Source: Takakia lepidozioides (Eukaryota > Streptophyta > Takakiopsida > Takakiales > Takakiaceae). Taken from it: a DNA stretch of 64,000 bases. Position 1 is the first letter of the stretch. Each line of letters opens with the position of its first letter. Below the pieces are notes generated by a model, which made no database searches, was not told the DNA's origin, and saw only the letters and a program-made list of their open reading frames with translations. Both the position numbers and the translations under genes were made by a program. Shown in pieces: positions 1 through 8,116 of this stretch. The DNA lies in assembly GCA_030704615.1 (NCBI GenBank), contig CM060732.1:16368001-16432000 (forward strand), in the 5' to 3' direction.

Positions 1-360
1 CTCCACCAAACCTGCCTCCCAGAGATCTTGAGTCCTCATCTGAATCAAAGACCTCTCCATGTCACTGTATCTATAGGGTCTCCAAAAGATTGGCGTGTCA
101 GTGGCCAACTCAATACGGATCTCTTGACCCTTCAGTGCTCCCAAGTCCTTCAAACTGAAGGCAAAGCAATTCCTGTAAGCCCTCAGGAACCGCCGTATAC
201 ATCGTCTCTCTCCTCCGGTGACAATGGGTCCAATGTCAGGCTCCCAATTGTCCTCTGTAACTGCAACCTTAAGTCCAGTGGGCTTAGAGGTAGAGGACGC
301 ATCCAGTGGTTGCTATGTTGCAACCTCTTGAGCAGTACTCCCTACCTGCTCAGTCAATGA
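1..360 (-). pseudogene. Start of reverse transcriptase of the methyltransferase-bearing Ty3 element (runs off the window)
   Basis: Read on the minus strand in the third frame, this segment encodes a typical Ty3/gypsy linker and RT entry: an acidic/Thr-rich spacer, then residues such as RNCFAFSLKDLGALKGQEI followed by IRIELATDTPIFWRPYRYS and a helix ending WEAGLVE. That is the region just before the first RT palm motif; the catalytic motifs lie beyond the left edge. The frame overlaps the 3' end of the methyltransferase ORF and holds an in-frame TAG at 313-315. Either a small indel near 375-395 split one polyprotein, or the element uses recoding. Family assignment is by pattern recognition only. 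Confidence 0.6.
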
Positions 361-1778
361 CAAGGCCTCATCTTCCCCATCATCTCATCCTCGAGGACTT
401 CCTCAACCTGAGAAAAATCCCCAGCCTCATCCATCACCGCCACTTTGGCTGCCAACTCCCTCTGAACCTCGAGCACCTCCCACGTGTGCCATGGATGCTT
501 GCACCCCGTGGTCCTCACATGCTCGCCCCCACTCACTGCCTGTACCATCTCGGTAGGCAGAGAGACCAGCGAGGGAAGTGCACTCCGCACTCTGCGTTGC
601 TCAGCCATAGCCAAGTTGATAATCCAGGTCAAGCAATTGAGATCCATTGCTTGCCCCAACACCTGACGACTTGCTGCCTCAGAAAGAGACGGCACCGCCG
701 TGGTACCAGTGGTAAAACCCATTGCCCGTTCACGCTCGTCAGCATTAGGCTCCACTAACTGCTGCAACTGAGCATCCCACAGGAGGCCAGGTCCACTATC
801 CCGGAAAGCATGCGATCCTGGGAAGCTGAGCAGTGTAGGTAATGCTGCTCGTGGTTGACCCACCTTGTTGACCACTGCCAAAGACAAACGGTCATCGTGT
901 CTCACATGCTGAGACTGCCTCCCTGTGTCCAGAATGCTATCCACTGTGAGGTGTGCTGGCCGATGCACCCCATCAAATGCACGCTTGAGCAGTGCGGGTG
1001 GCATCAAGTTAGTCCACCATAGCCGTGGACGATGAGCCCGTGACCCCACTGTAGCTGCATCTAGCAACACTACTGACCCAAGCCATGACCGGACTTGATG
1101 TACACTGGCCATCACCCTGGCCCGAGAATCGCCCATCAGTGGCACATTCTCCAAGATGTATGCTGGAGATACAGCTTGATGAAGCTGCAAGTGGCGCAAA
1201 ACCCGTACCATCTCCCAAAACAGACCCGACCTCGAGTCTTGCAATCCATTGCCATGCTCGGCTGATGAATGCCCTTGGCAGGGCCAACCTGCCACTACCA
1301 GATCAATGGAGCCAACCCGCTCCAAATCCTGCGCCCCCAGCAACGAAATGTCTGCTGGCAAGGCCTGCTGATATCCACAAACTACAGACACCGACAACAA
1401 CTCAGGGTACTGTTGCACCAACTGAGCAACATGGCAAAGTGAAACGCGTCGTGTAGTCTCATCCCTCTCCACATACAGGTAACGCCGAACTCGTACACCT
1501 GCCTGTAACACAGCAGCCAATCCGGTGCTGATCCCGCCAAACAAGTCCAGAAGACAAATGCCTTCATCCGGATACTGCCACACAATAGGTGTGATATCCA
1601 ATGGTGACAACTGAGGTGGTCCTGGTGCAATCCCCACACTCTCCTCCTCTCCTGATGGTACAAAAGCCTCCACCCAGGCTTGTTGCACCCGTCGATCAGC
1701 AACCCGTTGCAAATCCTTGCTTGTGCCCCATAATGGAGTCTGAGCAACCATGGCAGGCAACTCTGCCATACCATACAT
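354..1778 (-). CDS. C5 cytosine DNA methyltransferase domain carried by a Ty3/gypsy element
   Basis: The 474-residue ORF has the C5-methyltransferase motifs in order: motif I LLDLFGGISTG (residues 76-86, SAM binding), a YLYVERD acidic end of strand 2 (100-106), motif IV with the catalytic PCQ (166-168), motif VI ENV (210-212), a motif VIII-like SRAHRPR (246-252), an ERERAMGF motif IX-like segment (~357-366) and VLGQAMD as a motif X equivalent (~383-389). The stretch before motif VIII, with DA..V...HR.R..W.NL spacing, looks closest to DNMT3/DRM enzymes. It would methylate cytosine in DNA. Upstream are gag and protease of the same element, downstream is RT. The ATG is in frame with the protease ORF, separated only by a TAG and two codons. 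Retroelement-borne DNMTs are known from charophytes and dinoflagellates. Activity is inferred; all core motifs look present. Confidence 0.88.
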   Translation of the reverse strand: MYGMAELPAMVAQTPLWGTSKDLQRVADRRVQQAWVEAFVPSGEEESVGIAPGPPQLSPLDITPIVWQYPDEGICLLDLFGGISTGLAAVLQAGVRVRRYLYVERDETTRRVSLCHVAQLVQQYPELLSVSVVCGYQQALPADISLLGAQDLERVGSIDLVVAGWPCQGHSSAEHGNGLQDSRSGLFWEMVRVLRHLQLHQAVSPAYILENVPLMGDSRARVMASVHQVRSWLGSVVLLDAATVGSRAHRPRLWWTNLMPPALLKRAFDGVHRPAHLTVDSILDTGRQSQHVRHDDRLSLAVVNKVGQPRAALPTLLSFPGSHAFRDSGPGLLWDAQLQQLVEPNADERERAMGFTTGTTAVPSLSEAASRQVLGQAMDLNCLTWIINLAMAEQRRVRSALPSLVSLPTEMVQAVSGGEHVRTTGCKHPWHTWEVLEVQRELAAKVAVMDEAGDFSQVEEVLEDEMMGKMRPCH

Positions 1779-1784
1779 GTCATC

Positions 1785-3209
1785 CTACTCTCCTGGAGGT
1801 GTGTCATCCTCTGAATGAGCGTTGCCCTCTAGCAATTCTCCAGGCCAAGTCACTGCAGCTGTGAATGCTGCTAGTGTCGGCATCTCGCCCCGCTGGGCAA
1901 CCGCAACTCCTCCTATGAACGTCACAGGGAGCTGCACATGCCGGCCCTCCCCTGACTGCCATCCAGGCCTATAGGAAGCTGACTCCTCCCAAAAATCCAG
2001 GGTGAAGCCCATGGGGTACAACACTGCCCCACCAACCAGGACATCGTACAAGACCGCGTCTGTCACAATGGCCTTGGCTCGCATCACTGAGCCAGCTGTA
2101 GGGTGATCTGGCCATAGTCTGATAGCCAAGTCACGCCGTATCATGCCCTGAGCCTGCTCTAATCCTCCTAAAGACGTCTGTATCTGGAAAAGACAAGGCT
2201 CCATATCCGCCTCCATGAGGCCCAAGCCTGCAATAGCAGCTCTGCCCAGCATCAATGGCTGAGCTCCCGAGTCCAACAAGACCCGCAGTGGCCGGTACCT
2301 CTTGCCTGCCGGTCCACTCAAATAGAAAATGCCATCATGGTTGTATAACATGACAACTTCAGGTGTCACCATGGCGCGCTCAATGGCTGGCCTAGCTGGT
2401 AGTTCCATCAACCTGGCAGCTGCAGCTTGCCATGGTACCGTCGTGGCAGTCTTGACCCTCAGATCCAAGGATCCCTTCGGCACTACACCTCCCACTATCT
2501 CCGCAGAAGATGAAGTAACCTCCCCACTCTCACAGAGTGTAGCTGCCAGCCTGAACACCTCAGCTGGTCTTACCCCCGGCGTCGCAATCATGGTAGCCGA
2601 GAACAATGGAGCCTGGCACACAGATGTGGCCGCTCCCAGCAGAGCTGCCGTAGCCTTGGCAACACTAGGTAGTGGTGCTACCCGTGTAGCTCTCCCCAAT
2701 GGCATAGTAACCTCCGCCTCGTTAACAGTCGGGCGAGAACTAGGTGCCATGGATGGCGTCGACAATGTCTCCACCAATGTGAATGACTGAGGAAGCCTAG
2801 CCTGACGGCTTGCCTCCCCACGCTGTGGATCCAACTCCACCTCTGCACCTCGTGGCTCAGGAACTCGTGTTGCTCCTCGAGTCACGGCTGCAGTAGACTC
2901 CACCTGCACTAATGGTAGTGCTGCTCCACACATGAATCCCATGCCTCCCATCTCTCCTCCCTCAGGAGCAGGAGGTGGACCATCCGGCCTTGGAGCCGGT
3001 GTAGCTATGGCAGCGAGCCTCTGCTCTAGCTGCTGAAGCCAGTTGGCCATGCCTTGGTCACCACCCTGACCTCCGCGTCCTTGGCCATGTTGAGCTTGCT
3101 TTTGGCCTGCACCTCGTGCCTGGCCACCTCGTCCTCTGTGGGCTGCTCCACCTCGCCCCCGGCCACCATTGTTCCCTTGGAACTGGCCTGGGCGCAACTC
3201 AGGATGCAA
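1785..3209 (-). CDS. Retropepsin-like protease region of the methyltransferase-bearing element
   Basis: This ORF continues the gag frame after a TAG. The first ~60 residues are Gly/Arg/Gln-rich, the middle is a low-complexity Ala/Pro/Thr linker, and residues ~310-420 form a retropepsin-like unit with catalytic-type LLDSGAQPLMLG (Asp-Ser-Gly-Ala instead of the common DTGA), followed by a hydrophobic flap-like region and an AIVTDAVLYDVLVGGAVL core. A Ty3 protease would cleave the Gag-Pol polyprotein inside the virus-like particle. The first codon is TTG, so there is no independent ATG; expression would need readthrough of the preceding TAG. The ORF ends in TAG six bases before the methyltransferase ATG in the same frame. 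Confidence 0.72.
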   Translation of the reverse strand: MHPELRPGQFQGNNGGRGRGGAAHRGRGGQARGAGQKQAQHGQGRGGQGGDQGMANWLQQLEQRLAAIATPAPRPDGPPPAPEGGEMGGMGFMCGAALPLVQVESTAAVTRGATRVPEPRGAEVELDPQRGEASRQARLPQSFTLVETLSTPSMAPSSRPTVNEAEVTMPLGRATRVAPLPSVAKATAALLGAATSVCQAPLFSATMIATPGVRPAEVFRLAATLCESGEVTSSSAEIVGGVVPKGSLDLRVKTATTVPWQAAAARLMELPARPAIERAMVTPEVVMLYNHDGIFYLSGPAGKRYRPLRVLLDSGAQPLMLGRAAIAGLGLMEADMEPCLFQIQTSLGGLEQAQGMIRRDLAIRLWPDHPTAGSVMRAKAIVTDAVLYDVLVGGAVLYPMGFTLDFWEESASYRPGWQSGEGRHVQLPVTFIGGVAVAQRGEMPTLAAFTAAVTWPGELLEGNAHSEDDTPPGE

Positions 3210-3218
3210 ACCATAGCA

Positions 3219-4448
3219 CTAGGCTTCTCCATGCCCGTACTTGCCACAATGCCCACATTGCAACTGTGCAGGCTGTGCCGGTGCCAAACCATTGCTTCCC
3301 TCTGGGCAATCCTTCTTGACATGGGGTCCTCCACATGTCCAGCACACCACATCCGCCCATTGTTGGCCAGCAAATGAAGGGAGAGACCCCTGCTTCTGAG
3401 GTCCTCTCTGCCCTTCCCTCGGCTTCACCTGAGCCCCCTTATTGCCTTGAGCACGTTGAGGTAGTGGCTGGCTAGGAGCACCACTACCCCGTGATGCCTC
3501 CTTAGCAAATCCCACCATGACCACTCGTTCCTCCATCATGTTGAGCTCTATCCGCTCTGCCAGCAAAAACACATTTGCTAAGGTGGGTTGGGCCGCTTGT
3601 AGGAGAGTTGCATCCCGCACCCTTCTCCTCAGCTCCTTGTCCAATATCCCATACCAAAATTGGACTACCTGAGCCTCCGTAACCCCTTGGGTTAAGTTAA
3701 TCAAGCGCCTCATGCGAGTGAAAGCCTCCCTCAAGCTCTGAGTAGGCTTCCGTTGGAACTCTTGCAAGCTCCGCAACTTCTCTGTCCTCACCCCTTCGTA
3801 GTTCCCTCTCAACTCTTCGAAGAACTCCGCAACAGGGTTGAAGGCAAGCACGGGTACTGGTGCTGGTGTGGTAGTGGCTTGGGTGGACGTCATAGCTACG
3901 GTACCACCAATCCCACTGCTGCTTGCTGAAGCTGCCGGTGCAGCGGTAGGTGTAGCCACTGCCCTCGTGGCTCTAGTGCCCCTAGTGATGGAGACATAGT
4001 CGGGTGACCAGTACATCCTCCACTCCCCGATCTCAACCTCATGCCCCCGCCTAAACTCATGGTAATCATCCATAGGCAGCCCCTCAAGGTGCTGAAACAG
4101 CCCCTTCCATGCCATGAAAGGCGTAAATAATTGTGGATTGCGCATTTGCTGCAAATCACACCAACTATCAAACTCTTGGATAAAATCATCCAACTCGATG
4201 GTGCCCACTGCCCCAGAGTACCTTCGTGGCCCCTTGGTAGCTCCATACATCTCCTCCATTGTGTCCCACAACAATGGTAAGGAATCAACTTGCACCGCCG
4301 GTGTGAGTCCTCCTGATTCACAATCCGAATCAGAACCTTCCATATAAGACACAGGAGGTGAAGGTGGCCTAAAACGCACACCTCGTCTCGTGTACCCACT
4401 AGTATTGCTAGTGCTCGAACCGGCACTCTCCCCAGCAACTAGTGGCAC
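3219..4448 (-). CDS. Gag capsid and nucleocapsid of the methyltransferase-bearing Ty3 element
   Basis: The 409-residue frame has a Ser/Pro-rich N-terminus, a capsid-like core (about residues 185-310, including EFFEELRGNYEG and REAFTRMRRLINLT, which resemble the Ty3 Retrotrans_gag domain), then a basic region and two CCHC zinc knuckles. Knuckle one is CWTCGGPHVKKDC. Knuckle two begins CGHCGKYGHGEA, and the TAG stop falls two positions short of completing it: the next codon is Cys, giving exact C-x2-C-x4-H-x4-C spacing across the stop. The first codon shown is GTG, so the true start is unknown; an ATG at about residue 36 is a candidate. Gag packages the element RNA. Confidence 0.75.
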   Translation of the reverse strand: MPLVAGESAGSSTSNTSGYTRRGVRFRPPSPPVSYMEGSDSDCESGGLTPAVQVDSLPLLWDTMEEMYGATKGPRRYSGAVGTIELDDFIQEFDSWCDLQQMRNPQLFTPFMAWKGLFQHLEGLPMDDYHEFRRGHEVEIGEWRMYWSPDYVSITRGTRATRAVATPTAAPAASASSSGIGGTVAMTSTQATTTPAPVPVLAFNPVAEFFEELRGNYEGVRTEKLRSLQEFQRKPTQSLREAFTRMRRLINLTQGVTEAQVVQFWYGILDKELRRRVRDATLLQAAQPTLANVFLLAERIELNMMEERVVMVGFAKEASRGSGAPSQPLPQRAQGNKGAQVKPREGQRGPQKQGSLPSFAGQQWADVVCWTCGGPHVKKDCPEGSNGLAPAQPAQLQCGHCGKYGHGEA

Positions 4449-4530
4449 CTCCGTGTTGACAAACTGTCACTCAACCGGTCATGAACATGTCTCTAACCCC
4501 CTCTCCAAAAGGTAACCAGGTAGAGAACCT

Positions 4531-6695
4531 TGTACTGTGAAAAGAAGGGGCGTGAATCCCCTTCTGTGCAATTCTAATTGTGCTCCTCCCCAGTTTTTGA
4601 AGCGGAGCAAAAGAAAGGAACTCTCTTCCAGTGATCCAACCATCGTCACTCGGTTGTGGGTTTCCCTCAAGTCCTTCATGATCAGAGTTTACACAATCCT
4701 CATCCACGCCACAGCGGAAGAGAAGACATGGATGGGGAGTCTGTATTGTTCTCACCCTTGGTTCTATTTTTACACGACATCCTTTCCCTGGGGTACAGCA
4801 CCAGCCATGCTACCATGTTGTCTTCAGTGATGCAACCAGCCCTACGTCAGTGATGAACACTGCCCTTGTGGGCAGCTCCCTTGGACAATAACACGTGGAA
4901 GCCCCTTTTTGTAATAAGATCACGATTTAGAAGGAGGCAACTCAGATCTGCCATGAACTACAGGCCCACCGGTTTGGCTCTTCATGGGTTCATGCTTTCT
5001 TTATCTTACCTCCCCAATCTTCATCCCTCGTCAACCCCTCTTGCTGGTCAGCTCTCTCCCTTTGTCCTTTTTTTCTCTCTCTCTCTCTCTCTTTCTTTCT
5101 TTCAGGGTCTGCAGATTCCTCACTTTTTCACAATAGCATGTCTAAGATGCAATGCAATGCGCATTCAGCCAGGCATCCAGTGTACCCAGCATTGAAATCA
5201 ACCTTGGTCACACAAGACATAATCAGCCCCTTTATCAGTTCCTCTCTTGCCAATGACAGATGCTTCACACTCCCCTTTTCCCAGGTGTAGCCATTTGCCC
5301 AAGACAGTTCTCAACCCGTCTACAGGTCTCAATTTACACAACCTGACAGCTCTCTTTTTCCCATCAATTGTTAACCTTAGTTATTCACATGCTGAGAGCA
5401 CTCTGAGAATCAGATCCAAACCCCAAACAGTGTTGGTTTTTCTGCCCCATCCACATCATCCCTTCTGCTCCTTCCAAACAGTTCTATCTAACCTTCACTG
5501 GTTTCCTCTACCTACTAAGCTAGTTCCACATTGGCTGCAATGTGTCAACATCCAAGGCCACATTGTTTTCACAGGCTCATGACACTGAAACAAAGAACAA
5601 GAATACAACAAACAGCAACCATTCTGACCCAGCGATGAGTTAACCCTGTCCCCACTCATTTCTCCTACTGTGCAATGTAACAACAGGTGCATCCATTTCC
5701 AGCCTATCCTGGTTTGAAGTCCAGTGTCTTCATTCCATTTCCCAAAGCTCTTTTCTTCCTCACATATCTGTGTCTCTTTCTACATACAAGAGATAGTCCA
5801 AAACTTCACAAAGCGATTTCTAAGTCACCCAAAAAGGAAGCCAACACTCTTCGAACTTATCTGTCTTATACTCCAGTGAAGCGGTGGGTCTGCCTGTCAA
5901 GATGGCACCTCATCAACTCTGTCATCAGCCACATTCAACGCTTCTTCTTATCGTGATTCCAGTCCTCATTATGTCATGACGGCTCTGCTTCATCTGCTGG
6001 CAACATCCTTGTGCCTGCCAACCTCTACCCTATCCTTCTACATGTGCACTTCTTCCCTAAGAATTGATCTGGTCCTACAGCAATAAGACAGAAAGCAGCT
6101 ACAAGTCTTAATTACAGATACCCTGAAGCTCTATACACACCAGCCTGCACTTCTCATGCCCCAACAGCTGTTGAGCCGCTCCATCTCCTCATAACTGTGC
6201 TCTTCAAGACAATGGGGGCAGCGGTGGTGCACCGCTCTCATCACATGCTCAGCCTTCAGAATTGATCATTACTACGAAGACGGCGGCACCGCTTCCTCTT
6301 GCACAGAATGCCAAGCAAGAGCCTTTAACGTTGCTCTTTAAAGCAAGCTGATTCCCCTTGCGCAGGTGGAACTTTCTAAGACATACTGTGCTGCCAACAC
6401 CACTGCAGCAGCTCCGAAAAGTTGCCCGCACTCTTCCCCTTCGTTTTTCACAGCCCGAGCTTCTAGGTATAAACATCATCGATGAAAATCATTCATCCTA
6501 GGGATGAAAAAGGCGCATGTCATAACTTAGCCATATTTTGTCCTGGCAGAGCAATAGCATAGTGTTCCCATGGAATTACCTGTAGTCATGGATAATTCCT
6601 TCCCCTCATTAGCACCAGGGCACTCCCTTCGTAGTAATGCCAAATCCTGATGCCAAACAAAAATTTGAATGTTTACCCCCTGCATTCACACTACA
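4531..6695 (-). repeat. 3' LTR of the complete Ty3 element
   Basis: In the coding direction it starts TGTAGTGTGAATG at 6695 and ends CTTCTTTTCACAGTACA at 4531. Bases 4540-6695 match 13280-15435 without length change. The last nine bases (4531-4539) have no counterpart in the other LTR, where the primer-binding site begins instead. It contains a CT-rich microsatellite near 5072-5104. Confidence 0.93.
5072..5104. repeat. CT microsatellite in the LTR
   Basis: (TC)n followed by (TTTC)n; an identical copy lies in the other LTR near 13812-13844. No length difference between copies, in keeping with a young element. Confidence 0.85.
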
Positions 6696-6722
6696 TATGT
6701 AGTGTGTCTCCCTTTTTTAAGT
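6696..6722 (-). promoter_or_regulatory. Polypurine tract next to the 3' LTR
   Basis: On the coding strand AAAAAAGGGAGA precedes the LTR, separated from it by CACACTACATA. A polypurine tract primes plus-strand synthesis and normally touches the LTR. Here the intervening bases are the mirror image of the LTR start, giving CACACTACA-TA-TGTAGTGTG across 6687-6706. Confidence 0.7.
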
Positions 6723-6745
6723 GTCAGGGTCCTCACTGACCATTT

Positions 6746-8116
6746 TCATGGCTGACCACCTATTGGTGGTATGAAGGGTTTCAAATCCCTCCTACTTCTT
6801 ACCCATTCCTTGTCTGCCCCATCTCTCAACCTGCATCTTCGTGCAGCTTCCCCAATTCTTGTGGTGCTTCCTGCATCCTTGTACCCCAAAAAGTCATAAG
6901 GTCCCTCCCATGGAGATGTCATGGAAGACCTCTTTCCAGGCCTCAACATCATTACCTTGCTGTTTTCCATCAACTTGCAGTAGGTATGCCCTGCTTGATG
7001 CCTCCTTTCATAATCCCTTGCCTGCTGACGCTGCCCTTTCTTCACACTTTTTCGCAGCTTTGCCTTCATCTCTGTGAGGAGCTGGATTTTCTGCTGCATC
7101 ATAAGTGTGACCTCTGCCACAGATCCATCAAAATTCACTGCTGCTGTAAGAAATTGCAACCTATTGTCAATTCCCAGCCTTGGAATCCTACCAGTCAGCA
7201 CTTGAAAAGGTGAGAATCCGGTCGAAGCATGAACACCGATTCTGTAACCAAACAAGGCTTTGTAGAGATTCTGATCCCACTCAGTGTCGTTTCCAACTCC
7301 TAAGGTGGTGATGCTCTGTTTGAGAGACTTAATCACCCTTTCCACCATACCATTACACTGAGGCCAGTAAGGGGCGCTATGATCCCTTTTTATACCATAT
7401 TCGCGGCATGCATCTTCAAACTCGCCTCCCCACTCCGTGCCGTTGTCAGTGAGCAATGTGTGTGGGCAGCTATACCTGTCAATCACTTCTTCCACCAGAA
7501 AGCGGGCTGCAAGTGCTGCTGTGTGATCTGCCACTGGTGCCGCTTCTATCCATTTTGAAAAGTGATCTATTGCCACCAGAAAGTACTGATTTCCCCTGCT
7601 GGTTATAGGTAATGGTCCTGCCGTGTCAATTGCAACTCTGAAAAACAGATCCACTACTGGAATACTATGCAGTTTTGAGCTACCTGAGCGCAACACTCCG
7701 TTCTGTTTAGCCATTTGACATTCGCCACAGCCTTTGAGTACTTGCCTGATGAGTTTTGTTCTGTCATGCCAGAAATACCGTCGGCATATCTCCTCTTGTG
7801 TTCTTCGGACTCCAAAATGGCCCGTGGCCTTATGCACTTCAGTGATTATTGCCTCTCTGTCCGTTCTTGGTGGAACTACCCTTCCCTCAAAGTAGACCTC
7901 ACCCTTGAGATAAGAGTACTGCCTTGCCCGCCTGTTGGCTCTTTTGCTCTCCTCTTTTGTCAGATAGTCATTGACTTCTCCAAAACATAAGAGATGCATA
8001 ACTTCCACATCATCAAGTACATCAGGTTGCCTTTCCTCCTTAACAGCTGTTGTATGATTGTCAGAGCTGATGAGAGACCTTTTCCCCCATCTTTCAGCTT
8101 CGCGTAATAGTGACAT
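6746..8116 (-). CDS. Integrase of the complete Ty3 element
   Basis: The 456-residue ORF has the HHCC zinc-binding region (HKATGHFGVRRTQEEICRRY with CGECQMAK), the catalytic core D,D-35-E (AIDTAGP, LLTDNGTEWGG and NGMVERV with the Glu intact) and a C-terminal GPY/F-type module (PWEGPYDFLG). No chromodomain follows. It would insert element cDNA into the genome; the flanking duplications show a 4-bp stagger. The ATG comes directly after an in-frame TAG, so it may be a continuation of Pol. Confidence 0.9.
   Translation of the reverse strand: MSLLREAERWGKRSLISSDNHTTAVKEERQPDVLDDVEVMHLLCFGEVNDYLTKEESKRANRRARQYSYLKGEVYFEGRVVPPRTDREAIITEVHKATGHFGVRRTQEEICRRYFWHDRTKLIRQVLKGCGECQMAKQNGVLRSGSSKLHSIPVVDLFFRVAIDTAGPLPITSRGNQYFLVAIDHFSKWIEAAPVADHTAALAARFLVEEVIDRYSCPHTLLTDNGTEWGGEFEDACREYGIKRDHSAPYWPQCNGMVERVIKSLKQSITTLGVGNDTEWDQNLYKALFGYRIGVHASTGFSPFQVLTGRIPRLGIDNRLQFLTAAVNFDGSVAEVTLMMQQKIQLLTEMKAKLRKSVKKGQRQQARDYERRHQAGHTYCKLMENSKVMMLRPGKRSSMTSPWEGPYDFLGYKDAGSTTRIGEAARRCRLRDGADKEWVRSRRDLKPFIPPIGGQP

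Larger units (their letters stand above)
1..4530 (-). mobile_element. Partial Ty3/gypsy retrotransposon with gag-protease-methyltransferase-RT order
   Basis: Gag, protease and methyltransferase occupy one minus-strand reading frame from 4448 to 354, interrupted only by TAG codons at 3219-3221 and 1785-1787, and RT follows in another frame. The element is cut on the left by the window edge. On the right, 82 bp upstream of gag, a complete Ty3 element (4531-15435) is inserted with target duplication ACCT, so the 5' leader and LTR of this element probably continue from 15436 onward. No LTR pair of its own could be identified here. Confidence 0.7.
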
